The notes under the pieces: generated by a model | Database searches by the model: none | The model's input: only the letters and a program-made list of their open reading frames with translations | Told to the model about the DNA's origin: nothing | Source: Bremia lactucae | Taxonomy: Eukaryota; Oomycota; Peronosporomycetes; Peronosporales; Peronosporaceae | DNA: 25,568 nucleotides | Assembly (NCBI RefSeq): GCF_004359215.1 | Contig: NC_090615.1 | Coordinates: forward strand, 2,124,583-2,150,150 | Reading direction: 5' to 3' | Program-made: the position numbers and the translations under genes | In this document: piece by piece, positions 7,442 through 17,062 of the stretch | How positions within the stretch are numbered: position 1 is the first letter of the stretch | How the letters are laid out: the number at the start of each line of letters is the position of its first letter

Positions 7442-8577
7442 TGGCGATGACTACTCCAAGTGGCATCAAAAAGTGTTTGCTCGAGGGAGTATGGCATAAT
7501 TCCAAGCTCAGTCGCAATTTTTTTTTCTGTCGGATGATTCACCAAGGACGTCGCTCCAGTGACTTTCGACAACAAGTGCTGCTCGGTACAGCTAGGAGGA
7601 GATGTTTGGACAATCGGCACTCGCGCTGGAAAGGATTTGTTTCAGCTAATCATGACTCCGGTACCCGTTGAGACGGTGGACATGGCATGCGAGCGTCAGA
7701 ATTCGGCTATTTCGAAGTCCTTATTTTGGCAGCTCCGTCTTGGACACATTGGTTACGGCGGATTAGACGCCATAATTAAAATCAATCTTGCAACTGGTTT
7801 TGATATTGGGTCATTCAAGCAGTGGGAGCTTTGCGGAGGCTGTGCGCTGGGAAAGCAAACTCGTGTCAAGTTCCAGTCTGCGTCAACGGATCGCTCAAGA
7901 TCTCTTTTGGAAGTTGTTCACAGCGATGTGTGTGGACCGATGGGGACTTCTACTTTCGGCGGGATGAAGTAATTTGTAACTTTCATCGATGACAAGTCTC
8001 GATACTGCGCAGCATATCTTATGCGGAACAAGTCCGAAGTCTACAACAAGTTTGTTCACTTTGTAAAGTTTGCTGAGAATTTAACCGGCAGTTCCATCAA
8101 GATGCTTCGCAGCGACAACGGCGGCGTGGACAAGTCAGCTAAAATGGCCAAATTCTGCGTCGATCGCGGCATTGACATAATGTTTACGCCACCGTATACT
8201 CCTGAACTGAACGGTGTAGCCGAAAGGGTGAATCGGACCCTTGTCGAGTGTGCGCGGTGCATGATTGAGCATGCTGGGTTGGCCAAGGAGTACTGGGGAG
8301 AAGCGGTTATGACAGCTGTTTTTCTCCGTAATCGTTTGCCAACTCATGCTCAAGATTCGCTCAAGACTCCACACGAGGATTGAATGAAGAAAAAGCTAAT
8401 GCTTGCTAATGGCAAGGTATTTGGCTGTCATGCGTATGTACACGTCCCAATGGAGAAGCGCTCGAAATTGGAAGCTCAAGCATGTCTGTGCCGTTTTCTT
8501 GGATATTCGGAGCACGAACAGGCGTATCGGCTCGAACAACTATCAACAGGCCGGATCATTGTAAGTCGCGATGCTTA
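7442..8577 (+). pseudogene. GAG-pre-integrase and integrase, array copy 1
   Basis: The HHCC zinc region is at 7559-7972, with LFWQLRLGHIGYGGLD and the Cys pair in LCGGCALGKQTR. The retroviral integrase core shows D1 in HSDVCGPM (Asp codon 7925-7927), D2 in LRSDNGG (8114-8116) and the Glu in GVAERVNRT (8222-8224). D2 and Glu are separated by 35 residues, the D-D-35-E spacing of retroelement integrases. TAA at 7970-7972 and TGA at 8381-8383 interrupt the frame, and both are shared with copies 2 and 3. The C-terminal part continues KVFGCHAYVHVPMEKRSKLE and SRDA, then TAG at 8576-8578. Confidence 0.85.
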
Positions 8578-8859
8578 GTTTATAGAGAACACTTTTGACA
8601 GCGGGAAACACGGACAAGCCTCTGACAGGACAACAGAATTTCACAGCGAAATTGGCAGACGGGATATGGTGATTTCAGCCTAAGATGGCCGTGGTGACCG
8701 ACGGTGAAGAAACGACTGAGATATGCACGAAGAGTCGTCCGAGATTCCGCCATCACAAGAGCAAACGCAAAAATCTGAGCGGCCGAATACGGATTATATT
8801 CCAGGATCTAAGCGCTATCTGAGGACTCAATCGCTTGAAAATTTGTCTGGACCACCAAG

Positions 8860-9700
8860 TGCTTAACGAAGTGGGCGTTGCAGTCGTGCAAGTGAGAAAC
8901 AGCCAGCTCAAGGTCAACCAAGGCCTCTTAAAGACATGTCAACTCTGCTTCCGTCGATCAAGGAAGAAGAAAAAGACTGTGCGTACGCTGTGGATTCAGT
9001 GGGAGAAGTGCCGACATCATATATGTCGGCTATGGAATCCAGCGACGCCAGCAAGTGAAAAGAAGCGTGCGCATCTGAGTTTGAATCGCTGACCAAGAAC
9101 ATGAAAGCTTGTGGTCCTGCCACGCAGCCGAAAAGCGATAAGCAGCAAGTGGGTGTTCAAGGAAGAAAGTGCTGAAGGATTCATTGAGCACGCCTCGTTG
9201 CAAACGGTTTTCTGCAGAAGTACGGAGTGGACTTTGAAGAGAAATTCGCCCCTGTGGCCAAGTTCACATCAATTCGGACTATTCTGAGTATAGCGGCTCA
9301 GCATGGTCTAGTTCTACACCAAGTGGAGGTCAAGACAGCGTTTCTTAATGGTCTGCTGGATAAAGAAATTTACATGAACCAGCCTGAAGGTTTTATCAGT
9401 TCCAAGTACCCGGATCATGTGTGCAAGCTCAAACGTGCACTCTACGAACTTAATGAGTCTTCCCGAACGTGGAATCAAACTATTGACGAGTTCATGCGCA
9501 AGACTGGATTTTACTAAGTGCGAAAAGGACCATTGCGTGTACGTCAAGCGCGATGAAATGACCATGATATTTGTAGTGATCTACGTCGACGATCTAATTC
9601 TTGTGTGCACAATATGGCTTTACTTGATGCGACAAAGCGTGCTTTGAGTTACCGATTTGAGATGTCCGACTTAGGTGAGCTTAAGTTCTGTCGCGGAATG
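8860..9700 (+). pseudogene. Reverse transcriptase, array copy 1
   Basis: After a degraded linker (8580-8860), RT fragments are CAYAVDSVGEVPTSY (about 8980), then from 9227 FEEKFAPVAKFTSIRTILS and [20 protein letters not shown]. Next come a damaged YGLKQ motif ([11 protein letters not shown]), a TAA at about 9517, and a shifted frame with IYVDDLILV (YVDD at 9582-9593). The first catalytic Asp is replaced by Glu (codon GAG 9326-9328) where element A has DVITAF. A further stop follows FCRGM at about 9702. RT could not work even if the frames were joined. Confidence 0.8.
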
Positions 9701-9889
9701 TAAGTCGAGCAAAATGACGAGTCTGGAGATGTGTCAATGCGGCAAACCAAATTCTGCAGTCGAATCGAATCAAGTACGGCATGCAGAATTGCAAGCCTGT
9801 AAGAACGCCTCAAGACATTGGAGCTGACCAAGGCTATGTGTGAAGATTGCTGCAAGCACCACGAGACGATGAAGAAGGTTCCAATTTAA

Positions 9890-10566
9890 GTGGAAGATCG
9901 ACGTTATCGCAGTGCTGTTGGTGCCTTAATGTACCCTATGGTTGGTACTCGCCCGGACCTTGCTGCCGCTGTGGGAACTCTAAGTCAGTATGCTGCTGAT
10001 CCTTGCCCGACACACTGGCAAGCTATTAAGCGAGTGTTTCGCTACCTGCAAGCAGCACCAACACATGGTGTTCGATTTTCAGGATCCGGTTGCGGTGAAC
10101 TAGTAGGCTATTTGGATACTGAATGGGCAGGTGACATCGAATCAAGACGAAGCACTAGTGGATACGTGTTTGTACTGAACAAAGTGTTCGAACAGTTGCA
10201 CTATCTTCGACTGAGGCTGAGTACATGGCACTGCCAGAAGCTACTCAAGAGGCAGTTTTGCTTAAGGCTTTAATGCGCGAACTCGGCGAAGACTCAAGCG
10301 ATAAATCTCTGAAGGTGTACGAAGATAATCAAGGGGCAATTGCGTTGGCCAAGAATCCCCAATATCACAAGCGCACCAAGCACATCGATATTCGATACCA
10401 TTTCGTTCGTGAGAAGGTTGAAGATGGTCATGTGATATTAGAGTACTGCCCAACACTTGAAGTGTTAGCAGATCTTATGACCAAGCCGATTTCTGCAATT
10501 CAGTTCAGCGCTATACGATCGAATTTGGGCATACAAAGCTCAATCGCCGGTCGAGTCGAGTGGTAG
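9890..10566 (+). pseudogene. RNase H, array copy 1
   Basis: YRSAVGALMYPMVGTRPDLA and HWQAIKRVFRYLQAAPTHGV precede the RNase H core. The core motifs are GYLDTEWAGD (first Asp 10115-10117), STSGYVF, a frameshift, EAEYMALPEATQEA, VYEDNQGAIALAKNP and HIDIRYHFVREK. The C-terminus reads ADLMTKP and the pol frame ends in TAG at 10564-10566, directly abutting TG of LTR2 at 10567. I see no clear polypurine tract between them, only GAGTGGTAG. The domain would degrade the RNA strand during reverse transcription. Confidence 0.8.
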
Positions 10567-10937
10567 TGTTGCAGATAAACACCTCGAGCGGCTAAGTTGC
10601 GCACAATTTGCTGTTGACAAGGATGCGCCTCAAAGTCCGCAAGACTAACCGGTATGTACCGGTTGATCATTGACATCGCGCGACAGCGATCATCTATATG
10701 CGACAGCACAATAGATGGTTCGCGAACGTTCGATGATCTACTTTGAGATGGGCAAATAATCATGTTCAAGATGGGACCTCCACGTGGTAGAAGCTGATTG
10801 GGTAGAAGGGATGTAGCCGGTAAGTAAATCCAGTAGAGTATCCAGTAGGCTTAGAGCTATGAAAGGGTTTGCGAACTAAGGAGCTTTAAGATATTCACTT
10901 TGCATTTTGCATCCTTCTACACAAGTGCATTTCTTCA
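10567..10937 (+). repeat. Family-1 LTR2 (371 bp), chimeric
   Basis: It starts TGTTGCAGATAAACACC and ends TTCTTCA before the PBS at 10938. Its first 324 bp (to 10890) match LTR3 and not LTR1. Its last 27 bp (10911-10937, ATCCTTCTACACAAG...) match LTR1 and not LTR3. The 20 bp between are common to all three. It serves as 3' LTR of copy 1 and 5' LTR of copy 2. The AACCGGTA..TACCGGTT repeat is at 10647-10664. Confidence 0.85.
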
Positions 10938-11802
10938 GGTTATGAGCCCAAGCTCGTTCAATTCTGCCTCCGCTGCCATCAACTCTGCCTCGACTGCCAT
11001 GGAATATTCAACGACCCGGATCAACAAATTCGACGGAACCAACTTCCATGCCTGGAAGATCAAGATGAAATGGTGCTCGAAGAGCGTGACCTGTGGGAGG
11101 TCGTATGCGGAGAAGTCAAGTTTGAGGACTGCCTGACGGCGCTTGACCAAGCTACGTACAAGCAAAAGTCCCGCAAGGCAATGGCTGCGATATGCCTTTC
11201 CGTGGAAGACTCGCAGCTGGCGTTGATGCGCTCGGCTAGTGGGGCATTTGATGCATGGTCAAAGCTGTAAGACCACTTCGAAAGAAAAGCCTTGCTAACA
11301 AGCTCTTTCATCGGCGACGTTTTTTCACAGCCATGATCGAGGAAGGTGATGATGTGCTCGCGCATACCAACAAGCCTAAGACACTGGCGGAGCAGCTCGA
11401 CGCTGTTGGCGCTCCGGTCAGTGAGGATGACTAGGTGATCACGCTTCTAGGGAGTCTCAGCGAGTAGTACTAGCTCTTGATAACGACGTTGGAATCGCGT
11501 ATCGATACGCTGACATGGGAGTTGGTGACGTCTCGGCTGCTTCACGAGGATATGAAGCGCAAGGAGCAAGGCGACGATGGAGCCGTGGTTGGCCAGGCGT
11601 TCATGATCAGTGACATGAAGCGCAATGGACGGCCAGCAAAGAAGGCTGGTGCGTGCAGCTACTGCGGCAGATGGGTCATTGAATTGCGGAGTGTCCCTCG
11701 CGAATTCAAGACAACAATAGCAATCCTCGACAACGATTTCAGCGGGCAGATGTTGTGCAAAATGAAGATGCGGACGAATATCTGTTTTTGGTTGGGCAAG
11801 CT
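10938..11802 (+). pseudogene. PBS and Gag, array copy 2
   Basis: Identical by eye to 6426-7290 shifted by 4512, including the PBS (10938-10952), the ATG inside it (10942), the frameshifts and the stops. The frames INKFDGTNFHAWKIKM, VLEERDLWEVV and LITTLESRIDTLTWELVTSR are unchanged. The same 1-nt loss destroys the CSYCG knuckle. Sharing of every lesion shows that it was copied after decay, not by separate transposition. Confidence 0.8.
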
Positions 11803-11806
11803 CAAG

Positions 11807-13089
11807 TCTGTGTGGCTGATCGACTCAGGTGCGACTCAGCTTATGTCGCACTCCAAGATGTTTATGAAAAACTACAAGAAAAAAATCGACCCGGTTAATG
11901 TACATCTCGCGGACGACGGTGTTGTCCAAGCGATTGGTGTTGGTGACATGTGATGGCGATGACTACTCCAAGTGGCATCAAAAAGTGTTTGCTCGAGGGA
12001 GTATGGCATAATTCCAAGCTCAGTCGCAATTTTTTTTTCTGTCGGATGATTCACCAAGGACGTCGCTCCAGTGACTTTCGACAACAAGTGCTGCTCGGTA
12101 CAGCTAGGAGGAGATGTTTGGACAATCGGCACTCGCGCTGGAAAGGATTTGTTTCAGCTAATCATGACTCCGGTACCCGTTGAGACGGTGGACATGGCAT
12201 GCGAGCGTCAGAATTCGGCTATTTCGAAGTCCTTATTTTGGCAGCTCCGTCTTGGACACATTGGTTACGGCGGATTAGACGCCATAATTAAAATCAATCT
12301 TGCAACTGGTTTTGATATTGGGTCATTCAAGCAGTGGGAGCTTTGCGGAGGCTGTGCGCTGGGAAAGCAAACTCGTGTCAAGTTCCAGTCTGCGTCAACG
12401 GATCGCTCAAGATCTCTTTTGGAAGTTGTTCACAGCGATGTGTGTGGACCGATGGGGACTTCTACTTTCGGCGGGATGAAGTAATTTGTAACTTTCATCG
12501 ATGACAAGTCTCGATACTGCGCAGCATATCTTATGCGGAACAAGTCCGAAGTCTACAACAAGTTTGTTCACTTTGTAAAGTTTGCTGAGAATTTAACCGG
12601 CAGTTCCATCAAGATGCTTCGCAGCGACAACGGCGGCGTGGACAAGTCAGCTAAAATGGCCAAATTCTGCGTCGATCGCGGCATTGACATAATGTTTACG
12701 CCACCGTATACTCCTGAACTGAACGGTGTAGCCGAAAGGGTGAATCGGACCCTTGTCGAGTGTGCGCGGTGCATGATTGAGCATGCTGGGTTGGCCAAGG
12801 AGTACTGGGGAGAAGCGGTTATGACAGCTGTTTTTCTCCGTAATCGTTTGCCAACTCATGCTCAAGATTCGCTCAAGACTCCACACGAGGATTGAATGAA
12901 GAAAAAGCTAATGCTTGCTAATGGCAAGGTATTTGGCTGTCATGCGTATGTACACGTCCCAATGGAGAAGCGCTCGAAATTGGAAGCTCAAGCATGTCTG
13001 TGCCGTTTTCTTGGATATTCGGAGCACGAACAGGCGTATCGGCTCGAACAACTATCAACAGGCCGGATCATTGTAAGTCGCGATGCTTA
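11807..13089 (+). pseudogene. Protease and integrase, array copy 2
   Basis: Same content as 7295-8577 with offset 4512. Protease DSG has its Asp at 11822-11824. The integrase motifs are HSDVCGPM (Asp 12437-12439), RSDNGG (12626-12628) and AERVNRT (Glu 12734-12736). The stops TAA 12482-12484 and TGA 12893-12895 are shared with copies 1 and 3. I found no base that distinguishes this stretch from copy 1. Confidence 0.8.
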
Positions 13090-13371
13090 GTTTATAGAGA
13101 ACACTTTTGACAGCGGGAAACACGGACAAGCCTCTGACAGGACAACAGAATTTCACAGCGAAATTGGCAGACGGGATATGGTGATTTCAGCCTAAGATGG
13201 CCGTGGTGACCGACGGTGAAGAAACGACTGAGATATGCACGAAGAGTCGTCCGAGATTCCGCCATCACAAGAGCAAACGCAAAAATCTGAGCGGCCGAAT
13301 ACGGATTATATTCCAGGATCTAAGCGCTATCTGAGGACTCAATCGCTTGAAAATTTGTCTGGACCACCAAG

Positions 13372-15078
13372 TGCTTAACGAAGTGGGCGTTGCAGTCGTG
13401 CAAGTGAGAAACAGCCAGCTCAAGGTCAACCAAGGCCTCTTAAAGACATGTCAACTCTGCTTCCGTCGATCAAGGAAGAAGAAAAAGACTGTGCGTACGC
13501 TGTGGATTCAGTGGGAGAAGTGCCGACATCATATATGTCGGCTATGGAATCCAGCGACGCCAGCAAGTGAAAAGAAGCGTGCGCATCTGAGTTTGAATCG
13601 CTGACCAAGAACATGAAAGCTTGTGGTCCTGCCACGCAGCCGAAAAGCGATAAGCAGCAAGTGGGTGTTCAAGGAAGAAAGTGCTGAAGGATTCATTGAG
13701 CACGCCTCGTTGCAAACGGTTTTCTGCAGAAGTACGGAGTGGACTTTGAAGAGAAATTCGCCCCTGTGGCCAAGTTCACATCAATTCGGACTATTCTGAG
13801 TATAGCGGCTCAGCATGGTCTAGTTCTACACCAAGTGGAGGTCAAGACAGCGTTTCTTAATGGTCTGCTGGATAAAGAAATTTACATGAACCAGCCTGAA
13901 GGTTTTATCAGTTCCAAGTACCCGGATCATGTGTGCAAGCTCAAACGTGCACTCTACGAACTTAATGAGTCTTCCCGAACGTGGAATCAAACTATTGACG
14001 AGTTCATGCGCAAGACTGGATTTTACTAAGTGCGAAAAGGACCATTGCGTGTACGTCAAGCGCGATGAAATGACCATGATATTTGTAGTGATCTACGTCG
14101 ACGATCTAATTCTTGTGTGCACAATATGGCTTTACTTGATGCGACAAAGCGTGCTTTGAGTTACCGATTTGAGATGTCCGACTTAGGTGAGCTTAAGTTC
14201 TGTCGCGGAATGTAAGTCGAGCAAAATGACGAGTCTGGAGATGTGTCAATGCGGCAAACCAAATTCTGCAGTCGAATCGAATCAAGTACGGCATGCAGAA
14301 TTGCAAGCCTGTAAGAACGCCTCAAGACATTGGAGCTGACCAAGGCTATGTGTGAAGATTGCTGCAAGCACCACGAGACGATGAAGAAGGTTCCAATTTA
14401 AGTGGAAGATCGACGTTATCGCAGTGCTGTTGGTGCCTTAATGTACCCTATGGTTGGTACTCGCCCGGACCTTGCTGCCGCTGTGGGAACTCTAAGTCAG
14501 TATGCTGCTGATCCTTGCCCGACACACTGGCAAGCTATTAAGCGAGTGTTTCGCTACCTGCAAGCAGCACCAACACATGGTGTTCGATTTTCAGGATCCG
14601 GTTGCGGTGAACTAGTAGGCTATTTGGATACTGAATGGGCAGGTGACATCGAATCAAGACGAAGCACTAGTGGATACGTGTTTGTACTGAACAAAGTGTT
14701 CGAACAGTTGCACTATCTTCGACTGAGGCTGAGTACATGGCACTGCCAGAAGCTACTCAAGAGGCAGTTTTGCTTAAGGCTTTAATGCGCGAACTCGGCG
14801 AAGACTCAAGCGATAAATCTCTGAAGGTGTACGAAGATAATCAAGGGGCAATTGCGTTGGCCAAGAATCCCCAATATCACAAGCGCACCAAGCACATCGA
14901 TATTCGATACCATTTCGTTCGTGAGAAGGTTGAAGATGGTCATGTGATATTAGAGTACTGCCCAACACTTGAAGTGTTAGCAGATCTTATGACCAAGCCG
15001 ATTTCTGCAATTCAGTTCAGCGCTATACGATCGAATTTGGGCATACAAAGCTCAATCGCCGGTCGAGTCGAGTGGTAG
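13372..15078 (+). pseudogene. RT and RNase H, array copy 2
   Basis: Same content as 8860-10566 with offset 4512. It has the VEVKTAFLNG motif with Glu in place of the first catalytic Asp (13838-13840), IYVDDLILV (14094-14105), RNase H GYLDTEWAGD (Asp 14627-14629), EDNQGAIA and HIDIRYHFVRE. The TAG pol stop (15076-15078) abuts LTR3. All frameshifts of copy 1 are present. Confidence 0.8.
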
Positions 15079-15431
15079 TGTTGCAGATAAACACCTCGAG
15101 CGGCTAAGTTGCGCACAATTTGCTGTTGACAAGGATGCGCCTCAAAGTCCGCAAGACTAACCGGTATGTACCGGTTGATCATTGACATCGCGCGACAGCG
15201 ATCATCTATATGCGACAGCACAATAGATGGTTCGCGAACGTTCGATGATCTACTTTGAGATGGGCAAATAATCATGTTCAAGATGGGACCTCCACGTGGT
15301 AGAAGCTGATTGGGTAGAAGGGATGTAGCCGGTAAGTAAATCCAGTAGAGTATCCAGTAGGCTTAGAGCTATGAAAGGGTTTGCGAACTAAGGAGCTTTA
15401 AGATATTCACTTTGCATTTTGCCAACTAGTG
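15079..15431 (+). repeat. Family-1 LTR3 with a divergent, deleted 3' end
   Basis: Identical to LTR2 from 15079 to 15422. It then diverges into GCCAACTAGTGCTCAC, which matches the end of LTR A (GCCAACCAGTGCCCAC, 602-617) and not that of LTR1 or LTR2. It runs through TTGTCCTTTTTTGTAG into the middle of gag. The PBS and the first half of gag are missing on its right side. The exact 3' edge is uncertain by about 20 bp. The AACCGGTA..TACCGGTT repeat is at 15159-15176. Confidence 0.75.
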
Positions 15432-15452
15432 CTCACTTGTCCTTTTTTGTAG

Positions 15453-15730
15453 TGACGTCTCGGCTGCTTCACGAGGATATGAAGCGCAAGGAGCAAGGAG
15501 GCGATGGAGCCGTGGTTGACCAGGCGTTCATTATCATTGACAAGAGGCGCAATGGACGGCCAGCAAAGAAGGCTGGTGCGTGCAGCTACTGCGGCAAGAT
15601 GGGTCATTGGATTGCGGAGTGTCCCTCGCGAATTCAAAACAACAGTAGCAATCCTCGACAACGATTTCAGCGGGCAAATGTTGTGCGAAATAAAGATGCG
15701 GACGAATATCTGTTATTGGTTGGGCAAGCT
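15453..15730 (+). pseudogene. Copia Gag C-terminal part with intact knuckle, array copy 3
   Basis: Gag begins abruptly at VTSRLLHEDMKRKEQGGDGA right after LTR3 sequence, so about 550 bp of leader and Gag are deleted relative to copies 1 and 2. The CCHC zinc knuckle is complete: CSYCGKMGHWIAEC, with the C-X2-C-X4-H-X4-C spacing, and continues PSRIQNNSSNPRQRFQRANV. This is the only intact family-1 knuckle in the window. It shows that copies 1 and 2 lost one base there. Its base differences mark copy 3 as an older branch of the array. Confidence 0.8.
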
Positions 15731-17062
15731 CAAGTCTGTGTGGGTGATCGACTCAGGTGCGACTCAGCTTATGTCGCACTCCAAGATGTTTATGAAAAAC
15801 TACAAGAAAATCGACCCGGTTAATGTACATCTCGCGGACGACGGCGTTGTCCAAGCGATTGGCGTTGGTGACATTGTGATGGCTATGACTACTTTAAGTG
15901 GCATCAAAAAGTGTTTGCTTGAGGGAGTATGGCATAATTTCGAGCTCAGTCGCAATTTTTTTCTGTCGGATGATTCACCAAGGACGTCGCTCCAGTGACT
16001 TTCGACAACAAGTGCTGCTCGGTACAGCTAGGAGGAGATGTTTGGACAATCGGCACTCGCGCTGGAAAGGATTTGTTTCAGCTAATCATGACTCCGGTAC
16101 CCGTTGAGACGGTGGACATGGCATGCGAGCGTCAGAATTCGGCTATTTCGAAGTCCTTATTTTGGCAGCTCCGTCTTGGACACATTGGTTACGGCGGATT
16201 AGACGCCATAATTAAAATCAATCTTGCAACTGGTTTTGATATTGGGTCATTCAAGCAGTGGGAGCTTTGCGGAGGCTGTGCGCTGGGAAAGCAAACTCGT
16301 GTCAAGTTCCAGTCTGCGTCAACGGATCGCTCAAGATCTCTTTTGGAAGTTGTTCACAGCGATGTGTGTGGACCGATGGGGACTTCTACTTTCGGCGGGA
16401 TGAAGTAATTTGTAACTTTCATCGATGACAAGTCTCGATACTGCGCAGCATATCTTATGCGGAACAAGTCCGAAGTCTACAACAAGTTTGTTCACTTTGT
16501 AAAGTTTGCTGAGAATTTAACCGGCAGTTCCATCAAGATGCTTCGCAGCGACAACGGCGGCGTGGACAAGTCAGCTAAAATGGCCAAATTCTGCGTCGAT
16601 CGCGGCATTGACATAATGTTTACGCCACCGTATACTCCTGAACTGAACGGTGTAGCCGAAAGGGTGAATCGGACCCTTGTCGAGTGTGCGCGGTGCATGA
16701 TTGAGCATGCTGGGTTGGCCAAGGAGTACTGGCTGGGGAGAAGCGGTTATGACAGCTGTTTTTCTCCGTAATCGTTTGCCAACTCATGCTCAAGATTCGC
16801 TCAAGACTCCACACGAGGATTGAATGAAGAAAAAGCTAATGCTTGCTAATGGCAAGGTATTTGGCTGTCATGCGTATGTACACGTCCCAATGGAGAAGCG
16901 CTCGAAATTGGAAGCTCAAGCATGTCTGTGCCATTTTCTTGGATATTCGGAGCACGAACAGGCGTATCGGCTCGAGCAACTATCAACAGGCCGGATCATT
17001 GTAAGTCGCGATGCTAAGTTTATAGAGAACAGTTTTGACAGCGGGAAATACGGACAAGCCTC
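15731..17062 (+). pseudogene. Protease and integrase, array copy 3, 3'-truncated
   Basis: The protease reads VWVIDSGATQLMSHSKMFMK, then NYKKIDPVNVHLADD and GDIVMAMTT, open further than in copies 1 and 2. The HHCC region and HSDVCGPM (about 16361), RSDNGG and AERVNRT follow. TAA at 16406-16408 and TGA at 16821-16823 are the same lesions as in copies 1 and 2. A 4-nt CTGG insertion near 16732 shifts the frame after KEYW. The C-terminal part reads SRDAKFIENSFDSGKYGQAS with no stop at the SRDA site. At about 17062 it switches to inverted element D sequence. Confidence 0.8.

Larger units (their letters stand above)
6054..17062 (+). mobile_element. Tandem family-1 copia array sharing LTRs
   Basis: The order is LTR1 (6054), internal 1, LTR2 (10567), internal 2, LTR3 (15079), partial internal 3, ending at about 17062. 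Positions 6379-10910 and 10891-15422 are identical as far as I can read, with a constant 4512-bp offset and every stop and frameshift shared. Copy 3 lacks the PBS and half of gag and differs at scattered bases. Such head-to-tail arrays arise by unequal recombination between LTRs. An assembly duplication is the alternative. Confidence 0.85.

Noticed and set aside
7517..7527. Run of T in the integrase region as a terminator or slippage site
   Set aside because: It is a length-variable homopolymer (longer in copies 1 and 2 than in copy 3), best read as an indel hotspot.
8056..8374. Minus-strand ORFs opposite the integrase core in copies 1-3
   Set aside because: They mirror the well supported plus-strand D-D-35-E integrase and show no motif of their own.
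9011..9029. CCGACAT..ATGTCGG inverted repeat in copia RT
   Set aside because: A single 7-bp pair, about what chance allows over 10 kb. Useful only as a contrast to the gypsy region.
15640..15760. Frame change between knuckle and protease in copies 1-3 as a programmed frameshift
   Set aside because: The offset differs from element A, no slippery heptamer with downstream stem is visible, and all copies are decayed. Ordinary indels explain it.
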